From Thermoplasmata archaeon (lineage in GTDB: Archaea; Thermoplasmatota; Thermoplasmata; Lutacidiplasmatales; UBA184), in contig DAHUYN010000002.1 of assembly GCA_027315165.1 (NCBI GenBank), positions 1 through 64,000 of the forward strand: a DNA stretch of 64,000 bases, given 5' to 3'. Made by a program: the position numbers and the translations under genes. Shown piece after piece: positions 1 to 8,315 of the stretch. The notes under the pieces are model-generated. The model did no database searches, was not told the DNA's origin, and was given only the letters and a program-made list of their open reading frames with translations. Numbering within the stretch: position 1 is the stretch's first letter; every line of letters begins with the position of its first letter.

Positions 1-12
1 CCGGCCCCCGTA

Positions 13-360
13 GTGCATCAGGTCAGCGATCGCCTCCAGCGCATCGCTCGGGAGGAGTATGGGGATGTCTGCCGCGAGCTGATCATCCGCCCTCGGGGGC
101 GGTCGCTCTACATTGACGTCCACCGGGCGGGCGAGGACGGAGAGCCGACCCATATGTGTCGGCTCGACTGGCTCGGTCGTTCGGACGAGTGGGGGTTCTG
201 GTTCTACCGCTACACGCGTCGGAGGTACGAGCGGAACGTCACCTTCAGTGGGAACTGGACCGGCCCGGCAGAAGACTGCTTCGCCGCTGCGGCGTTCTGT
301 TACCTCGGGTTCTACCGAGCCGGGCTCAACCCCTCAATCAATAATGGCGGGGTGGACTAG
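13..360 (+). CDS. Small soluble protein, possibly 5' partial
   Basis: A protein of at least 115 residues with no signal peptide or membrane segment. It is rich in aromatic residues and Arg in the middle (around WLGRSDEWGFWFYRYTRRRY) and ends in an Ala/Cys-rich stretch. The layout faintly recalls DUF3024-type small proteins, but I cannot confirm that. The first start codon seen is GTG at 13, yet the frame is open to the first base of the window, so the true start may lie outside. A tiny frame opens with ATG immediately after its stop codon. Confidence 0.5.
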   Translation: MHQVSDRLQRIAREEYGDVCRELIIRPRGRSLYIDVHRAGEDGEPTHMCRLDWLGRSDEWGFWFYRYTRRRYERNVTFSGNWTGPAEDCFAAAAFCYLGFYRAGLNPSINNGGVD

Positions 361-483
361 ATGGGGGGTACTGGCCTATCGATCGATCCGGATGACTTCC
401 TTGGGCTCAGGTTCCTCGTCGCCCCCTGCTTCTTGATCGAAGCCGTAACCACCTGGATACGAACACGCGACGTGCAGCGCTAG
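361..483 (+). CDS. Possible 40-residue coupled ORF
   Basis: An ATG directly abuts the stop codon of the preceding gene and opens 40 codons ending in TAG. The predicted peptide is moderately hydrophobic in the middle (FLGLRFLVAPCFLIEAV) and ends in a basic tail. The zero-base spacing would allow translational coupling. There is no recognisable family, so chance occurrence is quite possible. Confidence 0.22.
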   Translation: MGGTGLSIDPDDFLGLRFLVAPCFLIEAVTTWIRTRDVQR

Positions 484-1021
484 CTGTTGGGTCCAAGGCT
501 GCGGGCGAGCGCGCATTCGCCGGGTTAGCCGTGGAGGTAGACCTACTACCCTCGAACCCCAGATGGCGTCCTCGTCACAAGACGCACACCCGGGCCGTCT
601 CGGCGCACGAGCCGCGGCGAAGGAATCCCGGGCAGTTCTCCAGCAGTCGGTAGGGAGGGTCGATTGATGGGGTTCTTATGCAGCTCCACGCCCTCCATGC
701 GTAAACAGCTCGGGGGTGTAGAGCGTCAGCGGACCCATCAGCAAGGCTTGGACGAACCAGCGAGCCGCTACGGAGGTGATGTCGCCACCTCGGTAGAGCG
801 TGCAGGGCTCATGGGCTCCGGAGTCCTCCGCGAAAGTCACAACAACTCCGAATCCGTGTTTCGTTCAGTCGACCGCTGGGGGGAAGGCCAACGATGACGT
901 CACTGCTGACCCGATCGAGGGAGTCGACGGCCTTTAGGCCACGGCTGGCCCGGATGTGGCCTATCGGCAACGCGAGTCTATATGCGAGCGAAGCAGGAAT
1001 GTTGTCGGCGCGGGTACGAAG
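484..1021. other. Gene-free stretch before the Kelch gene
   Basis: I see no convincing coding region on either strand. The open frames here have arginine/serine-rich shadow composition and no recognisable motif. The bases just before 1022 probably hold the promoter of the Kelch gene, but no clear TATA box stands out. Confidence 0.4.
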
Positions 1022-3936
1022 ATGGGGCTGAGCGCGAACGGGCGTGCGAGAGTCGAGATTGGGAGTCGGAACCCGAGGAGAGCCAACCAAGACGGGAGAG
1101 ACCGACGTCGGGTCGGCGTCGGATTTGCAGCGGTCATCGGGGTCGCAGTCCTGATGTTGATTTCTATGTCACCACTGGGTCCTCCCTCGTCCCACGAGGT
1201 GAAGGCGCCGACGAGCCGGCAGGCGGATCCAGGAGTGGGCGGCATAGACGAGAAGCTCAGCCAGGTAGCTTCCCAGAGGAGTTCATCGCCGCCTGCCAGG
1301 GAGTTGGCTGCGGCGGCCTGGGACCCCGCGGCTGGGGGCGTCGTCCTATTCGGAGGCTACGCCGGAGCTGCCGGGCCGGCCTCCTCGTTCGGCGCCTACA
1401 ATGACACCTGGCTGTTTGTGAGAGGAGTGTGGTCACAGGTCTCTCCCGTCGCGTCGCCTCCTCCGACGTGGGGAGCCTCGTTGACCTTCGACAACCAGTC
1501 GCGCTCGATGATCCTCTTCGGAGGCTGGAACTGTTCCGGAGCCTCGACGACCGCCTGCAGTCAGGAGATGGGGAACGAGACTTGGGCGTTTGCGAATGGG
1601 AACTGGACCAAGCTAAGCCCGCTCAGCTCGCCGAGTCCGCGGGTTTCCGCCGCATTCGCGACTGACCCGGTTGGGGGCGAACCAATCCTGTTCGGAGGTC
1701 TTTCCGCCTACCCCCAGAACGAGACCTGGTCGTTCCACAACTCTACCTGGACCGAGATCGGTACGGGCATTGCCCCCGCGCCAAGCCCACGCTGTGAGGC
1801 AGGATTTGCGGCTGACACCACGAACGGCGCCCTCGTCCTTTACGGGGGGGCGTCGAGCGAGTCGTCCTCTGCCCGAACCTTCGCGGATACGTGGAGCTAC
1901 GCTAACGGAAGTTGGACGAACGTGACCAAAATGGGTGGTCCCGCTCCGTCGGCGGCAATGGCCAGGCCGGTGGAGATCCTATCGGCGGGCTGATCCTCTT
2001 CGGTGGGCTCGACCTCGAAACCGGGTTACCCCTATCCTCGACCTTGTCGCTCGGCAGTGGCGACTCGTGGGTACTCCAGCACCCGCAGTATTCTCCCTCC
2101 GCCCGTTGGGGGGCGGCTTTCGCCTGGGACCCGGTCGACGGCTACTATGTTCTCTTCGGCGGCACGACTTCCCAACTTGGGCAGTCGTCGACTCAGGGGC
2201 TCACGAACGACACCTGGAGCTACCTAAACGGGTCGTGGAACCCAGCTCCTTCGTTGGCGCCGCCAGCGTCAACGCCTTACGTTACGGGAGCCGCGATGAC
2301 ATTCGACGCTGCTCTAAACGAGACAATTCTCTACACCCCCGGTGACCGTTCGTCGGGGCCTGCGATTCCAAGTACTTGGGCACTGAAGAACTCGACCTGG
2401 AGCCAGCTGAATGTTACCGGCATTCCCTCCTCTCGGGCCTTTGCCTCCCTAGCATACGACCCCAGCGCGGGTCGAATCGTAATGTTCGGAGGGCTCGTGT
2501 TCGGGAGCCCGGACTTCTACTCGAACGAGACGTTCGAGTTCGACGGAAGGGCTTGGTCGAACACGACCTCAGCGCCGTCCCCCTCGCCCCGAGATGACGC
2601 GGCTGTCACATACGACGCTGGTCGTGGGGATGTCCTGCTACACGGCGGCCGGGGACTGGGGACCACGGCCTACGATACGGATACGTGGGGCTGGTCCAGC
2701 GGTAGATGGAGCCTAGTTTCGGCGTCCGCGCCACCAGGCGCGGGCGTTTGGGGCGACACTTCGATGACCTACGATCCATCGCTCAACGAGACCGTCCTTG
2801 TCGAGGTCCACAACGTCACCTGCGCGGCCGTGGCGAACGACTGTCTAAAGACCTGGGCCTGGAGCGGTTCCGGGTGGACCGCAATCGCGTCCGCCGAAAG
2901 GGTAGCCGTCGCTGACAGCGGCTTCGCGACCGCTTGGGATCCCGCCGACGACGAGCTCCTTCTCTTCGGGGGAGACACTGGCACGGCTGCCAACATAACC
3001 CTGGCGTTCAACGGGACGGCATGGAATACGCTGAATGCAACCGGGGCACCGAATCCACGAATGTACGCGCTGATGACCACAAGCACCGCCAATCAGTCGG
3101 TCATCCTGTTTGGAGGCACTCCCCTGTCGTCGGGGGCTTCAGCAATTCCATTCGGGGACACTTGGCAGTTCAAGAATCGAGCATGGGCTCCCATCGCTCC
3201 CCTCTTGACTCTGAACAAGACAGCGGTGGACGTGAATCACGGGGTTCGAATCCAACTGACGACGGGGTTCCAGGCGGCCCCGGCTGCCGTCGGGCAGAGT
3301 GGGCTCCCGTCGGGCTGCGTCAGCTCGAATCTACTGACGACCGTCTGTACGCCGTCCGAAGAGGGAGTCTACAACGTCACGTCGAGTGTGGCGTACCCGC
3401 TACTGGCCGAGACTGCTCGGGCCTCGCTCGTGGTCAACCCGACACTTACCCTAATCCGAGTAGTGGCAACCGTAACGACCTCCGGCGGGCAAGCGCAACT
3501 CTCCATCAATGTCGTGACCTCGGGGGGGACGCCACCCGACACTACCGCCTACACGGGTCTACCGTCGGGCTGCGTTTCGGTGAACTCTATCTCCCTCACA
3601 TGCTCGCCGAACTCTACAGGAGCGCTCGACCTGACCGTGACCGTCAGCGATAGCGACGGGGAACAGGTCACGGGAACAGCCAACGTCGTAGTCGCCCGGC
3701 CCGGCAGTTCAACGGGATCGATTCTGCCAGTCGACCTCTTGGCATCGGGGGCCGTCGGTGCGTCGGCAGCGCTCATCATATTGGGCACAGCATCGTGGGT
3801 TCGCCAAGAGCAGGGGAGGCGGCTGGTTGCTTCAGTGCGCCGAGCCAAACCTGAAACAGACGGTTCCGAGTTGACGGAAGGTCAAGATCTTCGCGCGGAT
3901 CAACCTGAGCAGGGGAGCGGCGGCATACGAACGTAG
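1022..3936 (+). CDS. Kelch-repeat surface protein, split by a frameshift
   Basis: A large exported protein of the archaeal Kelch/galactose-oxidase-central-domain type. It opens with a basic N-terminus and a membrane segment (around VGVGFAAVIGVAVLMLISM). Many Kelch blades follow, each with the LFGG core and N-glycosylation sequons such as NDTW and NGSW. Ig-like modules with paired Cys (GLPSGCVS) come next, then a C-terminal membrane anchor near 3720-3800 and a charged cytoplasmic tail. The first part reads in one frame to a TGA at 1991-1993; the rest reads in another frame from about 1960. The blade pattern (PSAAMA, then DPIGGLILFGG) continues straight across the junction, so this was one gene of about 970 codons. 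ATG 1022 was chosen as start because it precedes the signal segment closely. The break could be real decay, programmed, or an assembly error. A second, intact relative lies at 48.7-52.5 kb. Confidence 0.75.
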
Positions 3937-4172
3937 TCGCTTTCAGAACACCCCGAACCGAAGGTGGCAAGGGTTGAACGATGCGCCAAGCGCTATCGGC
4001 CGGCAGGCCCCGGCCCGTTTCACGAAGAGATGACGCCAGCGAGGCGTACGGTAGATTCGGGCCTAGTCGGTGAGACACGCTCCGTCGCCTCTGGTGGGGC
4101 CGCCGGCGATACTTGCCGCGTCCCTGCAGCTGGCAAACAACGTGAAACACGCGTAGGGGTTGCGGGTAGCCG

Positions 4173-4757
4173 TTGATCGATCCTCTATCAATTGTCATCG
4201 GGGCCGCCGCGGGAGTAGGAGCCTGGGTGTTGCTCACAAGGCTGCTCCACCGTCGTCGAAGGCCTGTTGAGCGAGAGAGCGCTTCGGAGTCCGATTCGAG
4301 TTCGGCCTCTCTCCGGACCATGCCCCCGCCGGCATCGGAGTTCCGGCTCGAGCATGGCTTGGCCACACCGGCCACCGAAGCGCCGGAACCGACACCCGAT
4401 GGACCTCGGCCTCTTGGAGAGCGTCGAGTTCTCGACCCGACGCCGCGCGAGGTGCGTCTCTCCGGCCGCATAGTCCTCGCGCTTCGTGCCGCGCCGGAGC
4501 GCCAGTTGGGGGAGGCTATGCCTCGAATATCCACCCAAGCCGGCCTGGCCGAAGAGTTGTCGGCCAGCCAGAGTGCTGTGGGAAAAGCGCTACGAAAACT
4601 TGTGGCAGGAGGGGCGGTCCGGGTGCAACTCGCTCACATCGCTGGCGAGCAAAGGCGGCTCAAGTCATACACCCTCTCCCACCTGGGTCGCCAGATTGCT
4701 ATCGAGTTAGGTCCGCATTTCTCTGCCGGACCCAAGCCACCCGAGAAGAGAAACTGA
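4173..4757 (+). CDS. Membrane-anchored winged-helix protein
   Basis: A 194-residue protein starting at TTG. Residues about 5-25 form one hydrophobic segment, followed by a very basic stretch (RLLHRRRRP), so the rest should face the cytoplasm. A long low-complexity Ser/Pro/Glu linker leads to a C-terminal winged-helix domain at about residues 95-180 (TQAGLAEELSASQSAVGKAL, then a wing with RRLKSYTLS), resembling MarR-type regulators. It lies just downstream of the Kelch gene on the same strand. A membrane-tethered transcription regulator is the likely role by inference; its ligand and targets are unknown. Confidence 0.7.
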   Translation: MIDPLSIVIGAAAGVGAWVLLTRLLHRRRRPVERESASESDSSSASLRTMPPPASEFRLEHGLATPATEAPEPTPDGPRPLGERRVLDPTPREVRLSGRIVLALRAAPERQLGEAMPRISTQAGLAEELSASQSAVGKALRKLVAGGAVRVQLAHIAGEQRRLKSYTLSHLGRQIAIELGPHFSAGPKPPEKRN

Positions 4758-4935
4758 GATCTGCCATCGGGTTTCGCAAGAATGGCCGAACACGCAACGC
4801 CCAGGCGACGAACTGCGAGCCGACAGCTCAAGGTAGGACTGCCCTCCGACCACCCCGCCGGATGAAAAGTTGGGGCCCATCACGGGCACGCCTTGAGGAC
4901 GATCAGGCATAGAACCGTCCGACAGTCGAGAAAGA

Positions 4936-4975
4936 ATTCTGAAACAGAATCACGACTCTTGAAACAAGTCGTGAT
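4936..4975. terminator. Two adjoining hairpins between convergent genes
   Basis: Bases 4936-4941 pair with 4945-4950 around an AAA loop. Bases 4949-4957 pair perfectly with 4967-4975 around a nine-base loop. Both loops carry the same GAAAC core. The stretch is AT-rich in a GC-rich genome and lies between the 3' ends of the winged-helix gene and rnp2. A bidirectional terminator or RNA processing element is the simplest reading. Confidence 0.45.
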
Positions 4976-5045
4976 TTAAGATACAAAGCCGTTCCGGCGC
5001 CCCTCGCTCGCATTCGGGGCTCCGATCGTGACACGGAGCTCGCCC

Positions 5046-5441
5046 TCACGGGCGGCGTCGCTCCCGTGTGGGCTCTCGCTCGGCGGCCCGAGGAGCCGCC
5101 ACGCGGGCCGACCGGCGTGCCTGGGACCGGCCCTGAAGCCAGAGCTTGCCGTTGCGAAGCGTCCCGTAGCTACGAACGGTCCGGAGCGCCGGCCCGTCGC
5201 CTCCGGGACCGTTCCATCGCTCTCGGGCCCTCGAGACCTCCATGTGGTCGATCCGAACGAGCGCCCGGGCCCCCTCCGCCCGGATCAGCTTGACGGCGAC
5301 GCCCGGCCGCTCCAGCCGACGCACGAGCTCGCGTTCGAGAAGGGCGGGGGGAAAGGGTTGGCCGCCCGCCACCTCGACCGCGAGGTAGCGGGGGCGCTCT
5401 CGGGGCCTACCGGACGAGGTCGATGACTTCCTCGGACTCAC
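5046..5441 (-). CDS. rnp2: RNase P protein component 2 (Pop5)
   Basis: A 131-residue protein with the Pop5 layout: an N-terminal strand (RERPRYLAVEV), a helix with paired Leu/Glu, an IRAEGARALVRIDH strand, and the family's closing ALRTVRSYGTLRNG segment. In archaea Pop5 joins Rpp30, Rpp21 and Rpp29 on the RNase P RNA to mature tRNA 5' ends. The only usable start is GTG at 5441, which overlaps the end of ftsZ by 35 bases, so the pair is probably one transcript. A basic C-terminal tail of about 30 residues goes beyond the usual core and could contact RNA. Confidence 0.75.
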   Translation of the reverse strand: MSPRKSSTSSGRPRERPRYLAVEVAGGQPFPPALLERELVRRLERPGVAVKLIRAEGARALVRIDHMEVSRARERWNGPGGDGPALRTVRSYGTLRNGKLWLQGRSQARRSARVAAPRAAEREPTRERRRP

Positions 5442-6540
5442 CGGCGGCGTAGCCCCCCTTCTGGCCGAGCAGGCTGGTCGCCCGCACGCCCGTGATGATG
5501 AGGAGCACCTTGATGGTGTTCTCCATCTCGGGGGAGTTCTCGACGGAGCAGCCCCAGATGATCCGGGCCCGCTTGGAAATCTTGCCGCCGACCAGCGCCG
5601 CGGCCTTCTCGGCCTCGGAGACGGTCATCGTCGGCCCGCCGATGACGCGGACGAGCGCACCCGTCGCGTCCTTGAGCTCGACGGAGCCGAGGAGCGGCGA
5701 CGTGAGCGCTTCGGTGACCGCCTCGGTGACGCGGTCCGTCGCGCTCTCGCTCTCGCCGAGACCGATCAGCGCGACCCCGCCGTCCTTCATCACCGTGAGG
5801 ATGTCGGCGTAGTCGAGGTTGACGAGCCCGGGGCGAGTGACGATCTCGGTGATCCCCTTGATCGCCGTCATCAGGACGGCGTCGGCGAGCTTGAACGCGG
5901 AGTCGAGGGGCATCCGCGGGACGAGCTCGAGGAGCTTGTCGTTCTGGATGACGATCGTGGTGTCACAGACGCGGCGGAGCCGCTCGAGGCCGTCCCGGGC
6001 CTGCTCCATGCGCGTCGCCCCCTCGCCGGAGAACGGCAGCGTGACGACGCCCATCGTCAGGGCGCCGGCCTCCTTCGCGAGCCGCGCGACGAGGTGCGCC
6101 GAGCCGGTACCGGTCCCGCCGCCCATTCCCGCCGTGATGAAGACGATGTGAGCGCCGTTGAGGAAGGCACGCAGCTCCTCCTCGTTCTCGCGAGCGGCCT
6201 CCTCGCCGATCTCGGGGCGCGCCCCGGCGCCGAGGCCCTTCGTCGCCCGGCGGCCGATGAGGATCTTCCGCGGCGCATGGATCGTGAGAAGGTGCTTTGC
6301 GTCGGTGTTGATGGCGCACATCTCGGCGCCCTGGATGCCCTCTTCGACGCACCGGTTGATCGTGTTCGACCCGCCACCGCCGCAGCCGACGATGCGGATG
6401 TTGACCTTGAGGGTCTCCGCCAGCTTCGCCAGCTCCGCGTCGTCCGGGTTCACGTACTGAGGTGCCGGCTGCTTTCGGTCGTCGACCAGGGTCTGGTTCT
6501 CCTGGTGCTTCGCGATCGCTTCCTGGATGATGGACTTCAT
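5407..6540 (-). CDS. ftsZ: Cell division GTPase FtsZ
   Basis: A 377-residue tubulin-like GTPase that polymerises at mid-cell. An archaeal N-terminal extension of about 45 residues precedes the first nucleotide loop (GCGGGGSNT, residues 52-60). The tubulin signature GGGTGTGSA follows at about 140-148, and the NLDYADILTVM region supplies the catalytic T7-loop aspartate. The C-terminal domain is complete, but no long variable tail follows (it ends EEVIDLVR). Many archaea carry two ftsZ paralogues; only one is in this window. The gene overlaps rnp2 downstream. Confidence 0.96.
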   Translation of the reverse strand: MKSIIQEAIAKHQENQTLVDDRKQPAPQYVNPDDAELAKLAETLKVNIRIVGCGGGGSNTINRCVEEGIQGAEMCAINTDAKHLLTIHAPRKILIGRRATKGLGAGARPEIGEEAARENEEELRAFLNGAHIVFITAGMGGGTGTGSAHLVARLAKEAGALTMGVVTLPFSGEGATRMEQARDGLERLRRVCDTTIVIQNDKLLELVPRMPLDSAFKLADAVLMTAIKGITEIVTRPGLVNLDYADILTVMKDGGVALIGLGESESATDRVTEAVTEALTSPLLGSVELKDATGALVRVIGGPTMTVSEAEKAAALVGGKISKRARIIWGCSVENSPEMENTIKVLLIITGVRATSLLGQKGGYAAGESEEVIDLVR

Positions 6541-6605
6541 CGGTAGTTCCCGCCCCGTTTGTCAGACGAGCGTCATACGCTCTGCGAAGCCATCCTGAGG
6601 ATTCG

Positions 6606-6613
6606 TACTTAAA
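6606..6613 (-). promoter_or_regulatory. TATA box of ftsZ
   Basis: Minus-strand TTTAAGTA, about 70 bases before the ftsZ ATG. This would give a 5' leader of about 40 bases. The rest of the stretch up to 6879 shows no gene. Confidence 0.45.
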
Positions 6614-6879
6614 CGTTCGCCTTCAAAGGACGGTGTCGCCGCATCCCGTGCCTGTCGCCGATTCGGGACGAGTGTCGTGGAATCCCCGCCTCCGGAGAAC
6701 TCGCCCCGCTTCGAACCCGAGTTGGGTGGCGACCCGTGAAGCCTGGGCCGCCGACTCAGGTCCGGTCGGTCGGCCCTCAACCTCCTCCGGATGCCGGAGG
6801 CGACTCGTGATGCTCGGGTCTATTGCCGGAAGGGAATCACGTCCCAGGACCGGTCAGACCACTGTAAACTCCAACTCAC

Positions 6880-7242
6880 GTGGTGTTTGCATCCGGCTCG
6901 TATAGCTCGACCAGTGGCATCGACGCGTCAAGTGACATCTCTGCCGGCTGGGATGCGGTGAGCATCGGGACGTCTCTGTCGATTCAGTCCGATCTGGCGG
7001 AAGCCCAGCTTCTCGCGGACCCGATTCACCCGGGCGGCGGGACCGTCGTGACGTACTTCAACAACCGTCTCTGGAAGGCGAACCGTCCGTCCGTCTCGAC
7101 TTGTGGGGATCCGTCAGGTATCACGATGTCTGCGTTCGGCTCGGGATTCACGGTGGGATTCAATGCGACATGGGAGGGCACGAGCTACGTCGTGCCGTAC
7201 CACCTCCCATTCAGCCTCAACTTCACCTACCACTTCCGAGCC
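6880..7242 (+). pseudogene. Fragment of an exported surface protein
   Basis: An open frame of about 120 codons reads like the extracellular part of a surface protein (FNATWEGTSYVV, HLPFSLNFTYHF), with Gly/Ser/Thr-rich beta-strand composition and Asn-X-Thr sequons. It has no signal peptide of its own. Around 7240 the sense ends and transposase-derived sequence begins in another frame. I read it as an internal fragment left when an IS630-type element landed here. The parent family cannot be named. Confidence 0.5.
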
Positions 7243-8131
7243 CAACACCGGTGCCTTGTGGCGGCGGCGGTTCCTCGCCGCGCGCCTCCCGGGTTTGAGG
7301 AACGACGCCCCTCGAGCCGGCGGCCCCCTCCTCATCCCCGACACCAAGATCCGTGCCCTCGTCGACGACACGCTCTACCGCCAGCCGCCGAGCGCCACGC
7401 ACTGGTCGAGTCGCACGATGGCGGCCGTCCATGGGGTCAGTCCCTCGACGGTGCGGCGCATCGGGTCGGCCCGTCGCCTCGCGCCGCACCGCCTAGAGCC
7501 GTACAAACACAGCCGGGACCAGCACTTCGAGGAGAAGCGCCGGGACGTGGTGGGTCTCTACCTCAACCCGCCCGAGCCCACGCTGGTGCTGAGCGTGGAC
7601 GAGAAGACCCCGATCCAGGCGCTCGACCGGACCGAGTCGATCCTCCCCCTTCGGGAGGGGGTCCCCGAGCGCCTGACCCACGACGATCGGCGCACTGACG
7701 CCACGAACCTCTTCGCGGCCCTCGACGTGGCCGAGGGCACGCTCCTCGGCGAAGGCCACAAGCGGCCTCGGGCGAGAGAGTTCCTCTCCTTCCTGCGCAC
7801 CCTCGATCGAAGCACCCCTCCCGAGCTCGACCTCCACCTCATCCTCGACAACCTTGCCACGCACTGGACGGCGAAAGTGAAGCGGTGGGTGCTCCGGCAC
7901 CCCCGCATCCACTTTCACGTCGTCCCGACGAGCTCCTCTTGGCGGAACCAAGTGGAGCGAGGGTTCAACGACCTGACACAGAGGCGGATCCGCCGAGGGA
8001 CCTTCCCGAGTGAGCACGAGCTCATCGAGGCGCGGAAGCAGTACGTGGCCACCTGCCACGAGGACCCTCGATCGTTCCGGTGACGGGCCGTCGCCGACCG
8101 GATCCTCACCAAGGTCCGCTGGAACCGGTGA
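7243..8131 (+). mobile_element. Decayed IS630-family transposase
   Basis: The frame from about 7243 matches an IS630 transposase: the end of the helix-turn-helix region (WRRRFLAARLPGL), a linker, ATHWSSRTMAAVHGVSPSTV, then the DDE core. The first Asp is in SVDEKTPIQALDRTE, the second in LHLILDNLATH, and the Glu in WRNQVERGF. About 60-70 N-terminal residues with the first DNA-binding helices are missing. The frame is cut by TGA at 8081-8083, where relatives have Trp; in-frame sequence (AVADRILTKVRWNR) continues to a second TGA at 8129-8131. So the copy is truncated at both ends of the protein and probably inactive. No terminal inverted repeats could be identified. Confidence 0.8.
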
Positions 8132-8315
8132 AACGTAGAACTGGCTGGCGCACCCCACTCGTCCGGGAGATACCACTCGAGCCGCCACCACGCGTACGAG
8201 ACGCGTTGACCTCAGGAACGGGGAGGCGACGAGAGGCTCGGCGGGTCGTCGCCGGGGGCGCGCCGACCCCCCCTTTCGCGGGAGAGCTTATCCTGCCCGA
8301 CCTCCCTCGGGGCGC

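Noticed and set aside
664-897. Small ORF in the gap before the Kelch gene
   Set aside because: No recognisable motif, no promoter or ribosome-binding signal, and mixed composition. Not distinguishable from chance.
3238-3262. tRNA T-arm-like sequence (GGGTTCGAATCCAAC)
   Set aside because: It lies inside the Kelch coding frame, and no acceptor, D or anticodon arm can be built around it.
4936-4975. CRISPR-like repeat, because of two GAAAC elements about 20 bases apart
   Set aside because: Only two short non-identical copies, no spacer-sized gap and no cas gene nearby. The hairpin reading explains both.
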